The notes beneath the pieces were generated by a model that saw only the letters and a program-made list of their open reading frames with translations, was not told where the DNA came from and did not search any database. The position numbers were made by a program, and so were the translations under genes. A stretch of DNA of 64,000 bases from Gordius sp. MW1 (Eukaryota; Nematomorpha; Gordioida; Gordea; Gordiidae). The DNA is taken from positions 21,355,037 to 21,419,036 of the forward strand of contig OZ038532.1 of assembly GCA_964036665.1 (NCBI GenBank), read 5' to 3'. Within the stretch, counting starts at the first letter, position 1; every line of letters begins with the position of its first letter. Of the stretch, positions 45,865 through 56,677 are shown piece by piece.

Positions 45865-48800
45865 ATCTCGAGCAACCTTGGCTTAACAATGGATACTTTA
45901 AAAAGCGCGTGATAAACGAAATAGAAATAAAGATCAAGAGATTTACATTACATTTATCTTATATAATAAATATAATAAATATTCGTATCTAGACATATAT
46001 AACCGCATTACAGCCTGAAGTTATCCCACTTATATTCCTTGCTCTATATATATATCTACGACTGGGTATTTCGCTTAAGCCAATTAAATTTACCATGAAC
46101 AATATTCTTTCAATTTATTGAACAATTGCAACAACATTCTTGCTAGGTTTTTTTTATGGTATATCCGAATTAAAATATTCAACATTGATGTTCCTCAAAT
46201 CTCAAGTAAGTATTAATCATCACCTTGAATTCGTTTTAACATGAAAATCTGCTTACAAACACCTCAATAACTTGCTATTATAATGATTCTTCTAACCCTC
46301 TTGGACACTATAGGCATATAAACCTTAGATTTATTATACTATAAGGATAGTGTTTTAAAACTAATTTACTTTTTGTGGACATATTGCATGTTAATTCCTT
46401 AAATAATTGTGAACTTTTGTAATAAAAATAAAATATCAATGTTGAATTCTTAACAATAGTGTACAGGTTGTATAATATTTGAGTTATAAAGCAGTTCCAT
46501 ATACAACTCATTCAATCTGATGCCAAAGCATTACATAACCATTACAAGATGTACACATAAAAGAGTCTGCACCAAGCAGCTTATGCTTTAAAATATTTTC
46601 ATGGTTAACCTTAAAGCACTTTGCCCCTCCTGCAAGAGAATCATTGGAATAAATAAAAATTTCTTCTTCTTTTTGCATGGCCCTATGTCAGCAAGATGTA
46701 AATATTCTGGTCAAAAAGCACCACCAGTAAGTGCAATCCCCCCTATAACGATTATAGGTGATATTGGAGAACAAACATCTCCTTTAATAGCAAATGTAGA
46801 GGATGATCAAGCAGAAGTTGAAGAGAGCCATGTCCTTGATTTTAATGATTACAGCTTGCCAACCAATGTTTTACCTCCAGATTTTTCATGGAGTAATTCC
46901 TTCCTTACTGTCTCCTTCCCTAACACGTTATCTAGAATTCCTAGAGGGGCAAGACAGGCTGTTCAACAACTTATTATAAATTTGATAACCTCCATAACTA
47001 ATGATCCTATGAACCTTGCTAATTGGGACAAAATCCTTAAATTCTCATACCACACTCTCTTTATCAGGCCTCCCGAAGACTTAAACCTATCTAAACAGAT
47101 AAAAGACTCCATCGTTACTTTTGATATCAATAAACCCTTATGTTCTTCCCATACAAAACCTGCTTTTGCATCATCACTGAAACATACTGCAAAGCTAGTA
47201 TCTAACAAAATTAACCACTTTAATCCAAAAGGAGCTCTGAGGGTGTTTTATGGCAACGATACAATCGCCCCAAGCACACAGGAAACTTACAACCAGCTTA
47301 TACTAAAACATCCTCCTTCTTCATCCTTAGATAAATATCCCCACTCTAAATTCAACATATCCTTAGATTCCGCTGAGGTCGCCGAAGCCATTAACTCATT
47401 TCCCCTAGATTCTGCAGCTGGCCTAGACGGAATCCGCCCTATATATCTCCAAGATTTACTTAAAATGAATAACCTTAACTCAACATGCCTCTTAAAGGCC
47501 ATAACATCTTTATGCAACCTTATTGTTAATGGGAACATACCTTATGAAACAATACCTATTCTGTTTGGCGCCAAATTGATAGCGATTAAGAAGCCAGATA
47601 ATTCCCTAAGACCTATCGCTATTGGCGGAGTATTTAGGAGGATTATTTCGAAAATAATATGCAATAAAATTAAACCGATTCTTTCCATCAACCTAAGTCT
47701 ACACCAATTAGGTTTTGGAATAAAGGGAGGCTGCGAAGCTGCTAGTCATGCCGCTAGGCTAGCCCTCGAATTCATACCATCGGACCATTGCATGGTCAAA
47801 TTAGACTTTGCTAACGCTTTCAATTGCATTCGTAGAGACGTCCTTATTAAAAATTTTCTCGAGGATTTTCCAGAGTTCCATAACTACATCCTATTAAGTT
47901 ATGGCTCAACATCCTTTTTAAGATTTGGGGATTTTACAGTTAAATCAACTGAAGGTATCCAACAGGGTGACCCATTGGGTCCGCCATTATTTTGCTTAGG
48001 TATTCAAAGTTTAGTAGAAAAAATATCGCACGAATGCGACCTATCATTAAATATATGGTACTTGGACGATGCCACCCTTTGTGGCCATCCTCGCGAAGTT
48101 TTTAAAGCTATCAAAATTATAAAAGAATTCGAACCAATTTTAAAACTTAGACTAAATGAGACCAAATGTGAGATCTTTCAACCCCCTGACTACACATTAT
48201 ATCCCCACGTTACCCCTTTTTTAGCAATCAAGAAAGACGCTATGTGCCACCTTGGATCGCCCATAGGCGGTAGAGTTGGACTCGCTACTTATTTGGAGAA
48301 AAATCTCTCTATTTTAAAGTCAAAATTAGATCTCTTAAAGTGTCTGCCTTCACACCACGCTTTTTACATAATAAAAAACTATTTTAATATTTCAAAGATT
48401 CAGCACTGTTTTCGCTCTTCAAGTGCTTTTTTACACTCGGAAATTTTAAACCTCTTCGAACAAAATATTAAATCTATTTTACAATCTATTTTAAATATCA
48501 AATTCAATACTCATAGCTGGTTACAAGCTTCCCTACCAACCAAATCGGGTGGTTTAGGGATTCGCTCACCGGCCTCAATATCTCTAGTCTCCTTTATTTC
48601 ATCTTATAAATCCGTACAAGATACCATTTTTAAGTTGTATCCGGTTAAAGAAGACCCGCTTCTACCCATTGCTTTAGCTACTTGGGAAAACAACACCAAT
48701 CCCGAAACACCGTTGCCACAAACCTCACGACAAAGAGATTGGGATGCCGGACTTGTGTTGCACTCCGTTGATTATCTAATTTCGAGTAGCGATGCAAGTC

Positions 48801-49609
48801 AGTGTTCTAATTTAAGGTCGTTTTTGTTTGATGGCTCAGGTCACGAATGGCTAGAGGCCTACCCAAGCTGTCTCACCGGGATGATGCTGGAGGACTCGGA
48901 GCTTTCGTACTCCATAGCACTCCGACTAGGGGTGAAATTTTCGAAGCCATTTACTTGCCGAAATTGCAGCATACTCGTAGACGAACAAGCCAGGCATCCC
49001 TTACACTGCCTGGCAAACAAATTCAAATATGCTAGACACAATAAGGCCAACGCCTTAATTCAAAGTGCCCTGAAGAGAGCAAAGATTCCATCCATCTTGG
49101 AGCCATCGGACCCCGCCTTGGAGGGACGTATGCGTCCTGATGGATCTTCTTTAGTCCCATGGAGCAATGGTCTTCACCTTAAATGGGACTTCACATGTAT
49201 TGACCTATTTGCCCCCTCTAACTGCAACAATGATTCTTTAGCTGTTGCAGAGGGGCGGAAAACCAATAAATACAAAGCCCTATTATCCTCAAATATTTTT
49301 ATTCCATTGGTTGCTTCGTGTTCAGGCACCTTTGGCAAACAGGCCTTAGCTTTTTTTAAAGAGGTTGGAAGACGTTCTCCCCCGTCTAAACATTCGGTAC
49401 CCTTTTTACTAAAACAAAGACTTGGTATTCTTATAGCCAAGTACAACTTTAAATCGTTCGCGGATTCTTGGCCAATTTTGGAAGATCCCCTCGATGATGA
49501 TATATCCGAATAGTGTATTATTTTATTCGGCGCATTTCGCCTTTTATATTTCATGTATTTATATTATATTACTGTCAGCGGATTTTTAACAAATAAACTT
49601 TTTTATTTA

Positions 49610-49645
<36 letters not shown>
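45865..49645 (+). mobile_element. RLE-type LINE (R2/NeSL-like), apparently full length
   Basis: Boundaries come from comparison with the uninterrupted 3' LTR. The 5' junction follows ATATCCATAC and the 3' junction follows a run of about 36 A before ATTATTGTCTTTG. The 736-bp leader precedes one ORF; an AATAAA lies 25 bp before the poly(A). Seventeen LTR bases (51532-51548 in the 3' LTR) are missing at the site, indicating a target-site deletion instead of a duplication. A 5'-truncated relative is at 56678-57478. Confidence 0.85.
46601..49513 (+). CDS. LINE polyprotein: zinc finger, reverse transcriptase, restriction-like endonuclease
   Basis: An uninterrupted 970-codon frame. Residues 8-33 hold C8-x2-C11...H26...C33, a probable DNA-binding finger. 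RT motifs are GLDGIRP (about 272), LDFANAFNCIRRD (motif A, about 401-413), GIQQGDPLGPPLF (about 452) and catalytic YLDD (487-490). A CCHC finger (C786-x2-C...HPLHC) precedes a PD-(D/E)xK endonuclease with RPDG (D847), WDFT (D863) and E884/K887/K890 in AVAEGRKTNKYK. A C-terminal restriction-like endonuclease, with no N-terminal APE domain, places it with the R2/NeSL/CRE-type LINEs, distinct from the RTE elements here. No 28S rDNA is nearby. The intact frame suggests possible activity. The first ATG was chosen; an upstream start cannot be excluded. Confidence 0.92.
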   Translation: MVNLKALCPSCKRIIGINKNFFFFLHGPMSARCKYSGQKAPPVSAIPPITIIGDIGEQTSPLIANVEDDQAEVEESHVLDFNDYSLPTNVLPPDFSWSNSFLTVSFPNTLSRIPRGARQAVQQLIINLITSITNDPMNLANWDKILKFSYHTLFIRPPEDLNLSKQIKDSIVTFDINKPLCSSHTKPAFASSLKHTAKLVSNKINHFNPKGALRVFYGNDTIAPSTQETYNQLILKHPPSSSLDKYPHSKFNISLDSAEVAEAINSFPLDSAAGLDGIRPIYLQDLLKMNNLNSTCLLKAITSLCNLIVNGNIPYETIPILFGAKLIAIKKPDNSLRPIAIGGVFRRIISKIICNKIKPILSINLSLHQLGFGIKGGCEAASHAARLALEFIPSDHCMVKLDFANAFNCIRRDVLIKNFLEDFPEFHNYILLSYGSTSFLRFGDFTVKSTEGIQQGDPLGPPLFCLGIQSLVEKISHECDLSLNIWYLDDATLCGHPREVFKAIKIIKEFEPILKLRLNETKCEIFQPPDYTLYPHVTPFLAIKKDAMCHLGSPIGGRVGLATYLEKNLSILKSKLDLLKCLPSHHAFYIIKNYFNISKIQHCFRSSSAFLHSEILNLFEQNIKSILQSILNIKFNTHSWLQASLPTKSGGLGIRSPASISLVSFISSYKSVQDTIFKLYPVKEDPLLPIALATWENNTNPETPLPQTSRQRDWDAGLVLHSVDYLISSSDASQCSNLRSFLFDGSGHEWLEAYPSCLTGMMLEDSELSYSIALRLGVKFSKPFTCRNCSILVDEQARHPLHCLANKFKYARHNKANALIQSALKRAKIPSILEPSDPALEGRMRPDGSSLVPWSNGLHLKWDFTCIDLFAPSNCNNDSLAVAEGRKTNKYKALLSSNIFIPLVASCSGTFGKQALAFFKEVGRRSPPSKHSVPFLLKQRLGILIAKYNFKSFADSWPILEDPLDDDISE

Positions 49646-49647
<2 letters not shown>

Positions 49648-49925
49648 ATTGTCTTTGTTCGTATAGAACAGATGTAGTTTTTTTTCCTTTTCATTTAGAT
49701 ATAAATCATTTCGCTCTACTAATTCGCGCGGTTACTTGGGATTAATTATTATTGAAATAAATTCATAAAACATAAATTAAAGTTAAGGTAAGTAAAATAT
49801 CGAATAACATGATAACTTAAATCTTAATCATGATAATTGTTAAAACTTAATTCTTTTACCTTTTCTAACATTAATAATTAATTTAAAGAGATACTTTTCA
49901 TATGCTTTTTATCACTTTCTTACAA

Positions 49926-49943
49926 TGGTGATAGCGGAAAACC
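49926..49943 (+). promoter_or_regulatory. Candidate primer-binding site
   Basis: TGGTGATAGCGG starts one base after the 5' LTR. It begins TGG, as expected for pairing with a tRNA 3' CCA end. The tRNA species is not assigned. Confidence 0.55.
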
Positions 49944-51281
49944 GATATTTAATTTTAATCTTATGTTTGATACTAAAATAAGTAAATAAATTATGTCTTA
50001 AAACTTTTATAAGAAAGATGATAATGGTTAATGAGTTTGGTATTTTGAAATTTAAATTTAAACGTAAATTTTGGGGTAATATTAATGAAATGAGTTTGGT
50101 AGTTTGAAATTTTATAATTAGTACTTAAGTCCCAATAGAATCGCGCGAAGGTAATCATTTTTTATAATGCATGTTTTATTCCTTCAAATTTTTCACTTTT
50201 GCTTTTTTCGCATGGAATTTATTTAATATTTTTTAAATATGATTGACGCGCATGTGACCGTCAATCGCTATCCGTCATTGTCCTTGATTGATCAGCTGGT
50301 ATCTGACAGTGCGAAATAGAGCGCCGAGAGTATGTAATTCCGGTGCTGTATAACGCTATTGCAGTTCTGGAAAATTCTGTCGGTACCTGCTGGTGGACAA
50401 GATGACGCTGTGGTATTTAACGTGTAGAACGAGGTTTCGGATATGCATGAGCGCACGTATACCCAGAAGCGAATTAATTAGTTTTTCGACGTAAATCGTC
50501 GGTACACTTTCGGGTGTGGCGCCTACGGGTGCGACGTCTACGGACGTGTTTAATTAATTCGGAGGCTTATTGCCTGTTATGACCTGTTTTTTTGGCTTTA
50601 TGCCCTATCACCTTTATATTAGGTTTGATGAGGTCGAGTTTTCTGGGTGGGCAAATTGCCCGTGCGCATGATTGATTAATTTGTTGGAGTTAATTACCTC
50701 GCATATACGAAGGGAAGTTAATACCATCGTTGTCAGGTCCAAGGTTACCATTATGGAGTTCATAGCTCCCAGGTGATTATGGTAGGCGGAGTTGCATTTT
50801 ATGCGAGATACGCCTGATGACATTTTTTGACAGTCGCTGGTACCTATGTCGGCGCCAATTGCTGATATGTGGTATAGCGACGTCATCTTTATTTAATGGA
50901 AATATCGTACGCTTTGGTCGAGAGGCTAGCAGCTCTTAGGGAGAAGCGGCCTAGACGACTTAGAGTGACGAAAATGTTTCTGTCTTGCTCGTATGGGGGA
51001 AAATCAAAGAAACAATTGGGGTGAAGTATCCTATCCCGAACCCAACGACGCTCAGATGCTCTGGCCAAAACGCTCTCCCCCTAGCAAGCTTGAAGGGTAT
51101 GGTGCGTTTGCGTTTCAATTTTTACGGTCAACGACGAAATTAAATCGAGAAGACCAATCAAGACCGAACAGGAAAACGATCCTGGTAATGTTCAATACAA
51201 ATCGAGGTCAACAACTCAAATTCGACGACAGGGCTTAGAAGTTAACGATCAGGTCGGTGGAGGTTATCGTGAAGGGTATGG

Positions 51282-51847
51282 TGTTGTAGTCGCTGACTAC
51301 ATTATGAGTAGAAAGCACAGCTGCGCTTGCAAGAGAGTACGGGAAATGTATGCTCTTTGTGGAGAATGTTGTATCATGGCACACTCACACAAAACCCCCC
51401 CCCCCTCATCTTAGTTTGCATATTTATTAAAGTCTGTATACGCGTAGTCCCTTTCCCCCTCCCCATTGCTCTTACGCATTTTAACTCGGATCTATATACA
51501 GACGCGTAGATATACATGTAAATATCCATACGCGTGTTATTATTGGTTAATTATTGTCTTTGTTCGTATAGAACAGATGTAGTTTTTTTTCCTTTTCATT
51601 TAAATATAAATAATTTCGCTCACTAATTCGCGCGGTTACTTGGGATTAATTATTATTGAAATAAATTCATAAAACATAAATTAAAGTTAAGGTAAGTAAA
51701 ATATCGAATAACATGATAACTTAAATCTTAATCATGATAATTGTTAAAACTTAATTCTTTTACCTTTTCTAACATTAATAATTAATTTAAAGTGATATAC
51801 CTTTCTTATTCTTTTTATCACTATTTTACAGTATTAACTATTTTACA
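51282..51847 (+). repeat. 3' LTR, intact
   Basis: 566 bp, starting TGTTGTAGTC and ending CTATTTTACA, followed by the GAAAG target duplication. It contains an internal mirrored pair GTCTGTATACGCG / TATATACAGACGCG. It serves as the empty-site reference for the nested LINE. Confidence 0.9.
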
Positions 51848-52070
51848 GAAAGTTACCTTAATACTTCAAAATATGTCAATTTCCCCTATTAACAAAAGCA
51901 TTAGCAAATGCTTGGATCCCATACATAGCAATTTTCCCGCCCACAGTCTCAACAATAGTTACATTTCCCCATCTCCGGATCAAACAGTTAGTTTTTTTAA
52001 ATACTAAAGTTTATTTATTAAATGGTATACTAAAAATTACATTCACGACTAAAAAAAATATAAAAACGCA

Positions 52071-52250
52071 CTATAAATCAAACGGATGGCATTGATCCGT
52101 GTGTGGAAATCGTGTTGGATCTAACGATTTCCATTGTGATCTTTTGCCTGATAAAAAGTACTCTTTATATGTAAACTTTCTACACTGTTTATATTGTCGA
52201 GTGTTTATTATTGTTTTCTTATATATCATGGTAAAAAGTTCTTGGTTGTT
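52071..52250 (-). CDS. Possible terminal exon of an unidentified gene
   Basis: After a TTTGACACAG acceptor, the frame reads NNQELFTMIYKK, IINTRQYKQCRKFTYKEYFL and RSQWKSLDPTRFPHTDQC to a stop at 52071. It is basic and aromatic-rich, protein-like, and ends CHPFDL. No upstream exon was located and the family is unknown. Confidence 0.35.
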   Translation of the reverse strand, partial: NNQELFTMIYKKTIINTRQYKQCRKFTYKEYFLSGKRSQWKSLDPTRFPHTDQCHPFDL

Positions 52251-52339
52251 CTGTGTCAAAGTATAAAATCCGTTGTGGACTCGTGATAAACAGAATCAGC
52301 CCGATATCAGTGCCGTAAATAGTGGTCATCGATAATTTT

Positions 52340-53215
52340 TAACCCTTCATGATTAGTCTGAGGTCGGAAATAAGCTTTAAAACCCTCTCTTAAATGATTA
52401 CACTTTCGACTCAAGATTTACAAAAGAAAGCTTGGGCATTTTCAACCGAGGCAACACCTATTCAGTTCGTTAAATAGGGCAATAACGATGTTTATCGTCG
52501 ACTCACAGCGAAGGCCCTTCAGAAATTTTGTATAAAGGATGCCAAATTCAATGTTGGCACGTTGATGAAAAATGTTTATTCTGCCTCCTTAGGATTAAAG
52601 AAATACAAGTCATTCTATAGTGGATCACTGAATCTCAGAGGGTTGGACTCGAACGGTATTTATACGGAATCATTAGTAAAATTATCGGAAATATGTGTCA
52701 CAGATTCTGGCAGGCATGATCTTTGAAGGGGCAAATACTGTTTTAGATACCTCGCATCGACGCCGCAACAAAAGGGAGATTGTCAAAAAGAACAAGTCTC
52801 AAGATGTATGGAATGAATAGTATATTCGATGTAATGTGCGACAAGATGCTAAAAGGACAGCGCTAAGCTTACAAATCTATCAGGTCTTCTACCAAAGTGA
52901 AACATGGGCAATATTATTTTTAAATGCTTTTATTAGGTAAAATTGATACATGAAATATACAATAAACGAGCATCTACCAAAGTGAACCATGGGCAATATA
53001 AGCCATAGAGATAAGAGTGATATGTTGAAGCTTGACGTTACGCAACGATGCAGCTGACATAAATCGTACTGTCTTGTATGTGTAGTTGTCGGAGAAGAGA
53101 TGAAATGGACGACATCATATGACGAAGAAAATTGAACGGATATGGTCCTTAGTTGATCAAGATGGAAGAACCTGACTAAACCACACCTCATGGACCCGAA
53201 GAAAAGATAAATCTA
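52340..53215 (+). pseudogene. RTE LINE relic with large internal deletion
   Basis: Leader and endonuclease start (GTTGGCACGTTGATG, SFYSGSLNLRGLDSNG-like) are joined to the C-terminal RT region (ATGTGCGACAAGATGC, YQSETWA-like, then a degraded SRWKNLTKPHLMDP end). It is non-functional, with many stops. It contains a small internal duplication around CTACCAAAGTGAA(A/C)CATGGGC. Confidence 0.65.
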
Positions 53216-54117
53216 TCTTTTCGGTTTTACGAATCCTGTTAAGTGGGCAGGAACGAGCCAATGCTAAAGTGGTTAGAAAGCAAACTAGGCGTAAAAAGGT
53301 CCCATCAATTACAATAAATTCCTAGAATTCGAAATTAGTATAAATAGAGAAGAGAGTTCGGTGTCTCTTAAAATTGGGAGCTATATTAGTGGCGGAGAAA
53401 GGGTTATTAGAATACATTACAAAAAATTACGATGAATAATAAGGATTAATATTCTTCAAAATAAATTGAGGCTAATAACTATTCAAGTCACTGCGAGAGG
53501 TTAAGAAGCAAAATTGTTCAAATTAGTGGCTACACATGTACCAACCTGTGGTATGCTTTCTATTCCCTCTCCCACGCTCTTTTACGTGTGTGTTATTCCT
53601 ATCATCATCCATCAATGAATTTTACGCGTACACAACGCGTACTGAATCTATAATTTATATATATTCATTCATTCGTTATTTCGTTATGAAATCGCGAATG
53701 ATGTAAAGGTGAAAAGAAATAAATTATATTATTGCGCTACCGGTTGAATCTTTACCTTTCCCCCTGCCGGCCCAATGAATCCTCGATTCCCTTAATTCGT
53801 AAATCGTGTCTCCGGGGAACTATCATGATCTTGGAACACGATACAACCTTAATGTGCCAACCCGTTCCCGATAATACTCAAGCAAAAATGACAAAAGATG
53901 TAAAAGATGAGGCAGATGGATGTGCGCTGCTCTGAAAAACACGATTGGTTTAATTTTTGCATAAACTTTATAGAGGTCTTTCAGCTTACTCACCCTAGAA
54001 GAGGTTGGCCAGGAGCCCCATATCGGTTTAGATATATATGATTCTTAATTTTTTTAAGATAAAGTTAGTTTATTCATATATATTTGGACATAATATTTAA
54101 AAACATTGTATGATGAA
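53216..54117. other. No gene assigned; one CaaX-ending frame
   Basis: A plus frame (53732-53935) ends DEADGCALL-stop, so its last four residues fit a CaaX prenylation box. There is no supporting domain or splice evidence. The rest is AT-rich without recognisable features. Confidence 0.25.
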
Positions 54118-54446
54118 CTAGATGAACCCGGCAAACGTTGTTTCGCCATTTACCCGGGTTTATTAAATTATGTTGGAATTTTAGGGCATATATGATTAAA
54201 GCGGTTATTGAAGTAAAAATAAAGTTTGATGTCTATAGTTCTACTTCTATTGTTCTAATTCTGTATACAGTGCAACGCGTACGAATACTCGAAAACTACT
54301 GGACCGATTTGGCTCGAACAAATCTTAAAACATGCTCCGGAGTGTCAGGAATAAACTGTGAAATTTTGAGCCAAATCGGTCTGGTAGTTTTCCAAAATTG
54401 GTGGCGGCATATATACATACACATAGTTTCATTTTTATATATAAGA
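54118..54446 (-). mobile_element. Non-autonomous Helitron, copy 1
   Basis: On the minus strand it begins TCTTATATATAAAAATGAAAC and ends CCGGGTTCATCTAG (TC...CTAG). A hairpin GGCGAAACAACGTTTGCC lies just before the 3' end. 329 bp, without coding. A second copy is at 61280-61625. The interior carries the mirrored ACTACTGGACCGATTTGGC / CCAAATCGGTCTGGTAGTT pair. Confidence 0.8.
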
Positions 54447-55039
54447 TATGTCTTCATCTTCCTCCTCTAATAAAAGAGGCCAGGAATCCAAAAAAGATTC
54501 AAAATTCAATTTTGCGTTTAAAATTGCTATTATAAAAAATGCGGGGGAATATTAAGAGGGAGGGGATCGCTTGCCTATTTCTTTGAATAAACCAACGCCT
54601 TTTCCATAAACTTTGAACAGTAGGAAACTATTGGGACAAAAATACTAGCGTCCAAGAGGGATGATTATAAATTATCTTTAATATACATTTGAATCTAACT
54701 TATTTTGCGGTTAATATTTAACCCCAATTCATATAAAAATATGATGAAAGACGTGTATAAGTATATAAAATGGTATCTAAATAAATTTTATATCAACAAG
54801 GAAGGATGTTCTATAAAAAATTATATATGTTGAAAATACAATTTATAAGGGTAAAATAATTGCAATATAATACAAGTAATTATTAAAGATAACAAAAAGC
54901 GACATTTTTATCTATAATAATGCATTCCATGTTTATATATTGAGTCAAAAATCAGTTATAAAATAATAATTCACTAAATATAAACAAATGGTCAGAATAA
55001 CAATTAATAAATCAAAAAGTAAATAATTGTTAAAAACTT
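54447..55039. other. RCHY1 3' flank
   Basis: AT-rich; presumed 3' UTR/downstream sequence of RCHY1. No other gene seen. Confidence 0.35.
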
Positions 55040-56556
55040 TCAAATACGAGCTGTATTGACTGAATTGCATTGAGGGCATATATTTCCTATGGCATGGAAC
55101 CCATCTTCAAAATTCTAAATTAAATATATTTAAAAAATATTTAAACTTTTTTAAATTAAAACATTTGAAATAACCTTGCCACAATCATTGCATGAAAGGT
55201 TAACTATATTTTGACTAAGTTCTGGTGGCATTATAGTATTTTCAATTTCTTCTTTGTATATGTCTGCAATGTAACTTAGTATTGTTTTCCGACATACTGG
55301 ACATTTGTATTCCCTATATTATGTGTAGATAAGCTTAAATACAGGGGCTTGGCAAGCATTGGAATTAGAGGGGGGCAATAATAATTTAGGGAGGGGTAAA
55401 ATGGTCAGTTTTTAAAATTTAGCCCTAATTTTAATAAATTTCAATCAATTTTTGGATTTAGCGGGGGCAGCCACCCCTCCCTGCCCCCCTTGACTACGCC
55501 CATGCTTAAATATATGTGAATTTATAAAAAATATAACAATTATAAACAAATTACATTGGAAATATCATGTTTAAAATTAATTAATAATTTGTGCAAATTA
55601 TTAAGTTTAACATACTGAACAAGGTAAATTAAAAATAGGTAATATACTAAATGTAACTTTTATAAATATATAATTTTTGTCTTACATATTTTGTCCGAGT
55701 ATTTCAAGGCAATCTCTATTGATATAAAAAGGGTTATTAAATTAATTAAGAATAGGCAAAAAACTAAATATAAAAAAAGGTCATGCAATAAATTTTAAAA
55801 TTATTTATCTCAAAAGCTGCATAAAAATATGGTAAATTTTTAAAGGCAGATAATAAACTATTTATTAATTTACTGATGTATCAAATGACCACATTTGTTC
55901 ACTATGCATGGAATTGTTGATGTATGTAAATCCTGGAGGCATACAGGACACCTTGTCAAAGCTATATTTTCAACACACTAAAACTTTGAATCATTATGTT
56001 CCACTCATATACAACATTACCTTATGAGTTGTTCCATGTCTATAGCACATACCACATTTGTAATCATGATAATAGTTGTCACGCCCACCAACTCTAAAAT
56101 TGGTTTATTTAAAATAATTTAGATGATAAAAAATATAAAAAGCAAACCTACAAATCCCACAACCATCACAGTGAAACTGCTGCTTGTCAGTATCATCATA
56201 CAATCTACATATTGCACAGAAGTAATTTCCAAAATTTGCCGCACATTTATGACATTTATGGTCAACCTATTCAATTATAATAAAATTTTGAATATTTACC
56301 AATTGGACGTTATCACATAAGGCACATTTTATTTTTTCAACATCAGTGTTAATTAACGTATGAGTTTCAATCGCATCATGACATAATCTACATGGATATG
56401 TCTTGTTGCAACATAAAGGCTTAAAAATATTAAGGTTACAAAATTATAATATACAATAATGTAGCACCGCCTTTTATAGTGCTGGCATAGATCGTCTATG
56501 GTTTTGGTTTCTTTTGAGTTAAATTCCAAAGTTTCTTGATTCAAAATTTCATCCAT
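55040..56556 (-). CDS. RCHY1: RING finger and CHY zinc finger E3 ubiquitin ligase (Pirh2)
   Basis: An E3 ligase known in vertebrates for targeting p53 and other proteins. Exons: 56556-56455, 56419-56300, 56266-56148, 56093-56021, 55977-55874, 55715-55686, 55313-55175 and 55114-55040; total 762 nt, 253 aa (human about 261). All introns are GT-AG with matching phases, of 35, 33, 54, 43, 158, 372 and 60 nt. Domains in order: CHY-type finger ([46 protein letters not shown]), CTCHY finger ([19 protein letters not shown]), RING-H2 ([29 protein letters not shown]), then the C-terminal zinc ribbon (LSCNDCGK...NICPQC). Exon 6 is a 30-nt microexon encoding part of the RING. Intron 6 holds a MITE, and a truncated LINE sits about 120 bp upstream of the start codon. 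Confidence 0.95.
55344..55504 (+). mobile_element. GGCGTAGCC MITE, copy 8 (RCHY1 intron 6)
   Basis: GGGGCTTGGCAAGCATTGG to TGACTACGCCCATG; full length, close to the family consensus. It makes up nearly half of the 372-nt intron. Confidence 0.85.
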
Positions 56557-56677
56557 ACGAAAACAGCTGCTTTATAAAACGAAGCGCAACTCAGTACAAC
56601 ATAATTTTTTTGGCTAGGAGGTCCATAGATATTAGTCTATGGGTAATATAAACATAGTGTGCGCGCGCAATATAATC

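Larger units (their letters stand above)
45618..49924 (+). repeat. 5' LTR, split by a LINE
   Basis: LTR sequence is 45618-45864 plus about 49644-49924. Relative to the 3' LTR it lacks 17 bp at the LINE insertion point and a 17-bp GTATTAACTATTTTACA-type duplication at the very end. Confidence 0.9.
45618..51847 (+). mobile_element. Young non-autonomous LTR retrotransposon with nested LINE
   Basis: Two direct repeats starting TGTTGTAGTC and ending TTTTACA/CTTACA form TG...CA long terminal repeats. The whole unit is flanked by a 5-bp target duplication GAAAG (45613-45617 and 51848-51852). A primer-binding-site candidate TGGTGATAGCGG begins at 49926, one base after the 5' LTR. The 1357-bp interior (49925-51281) has no gag or pol motif, so the element is non-autonomous. 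The two LTRs differ mainly in homopolymers and a few substitutions, so insertion is recent. The LINE at 45865-49645 interrupts the 5' LTR. Without it the element is about 2.45 kb. Confidence 0.9.

Noticed and set aside
46601-49513. R2 element in 28S rDNA
   Set aside because: Flanks are an LTR, not ribosomal DNA, and the related copy at 56678 is also outside rDNA.
45618-51847. Segmental tandem duplication as the explanation of the paired 0.5-kb repeats
   Set aside because: TG...CA ends, a 5-bp GAAAG flank duplication and a TGG primer-site candidate fit LTRs better.
55151-55174. RCHY1 ending at a stop read straight through from exon 7
   Set aside because: A donor at 55175 and exon 8 restore the second half of the C-terminal zinc ribbon at the exact family spacing.
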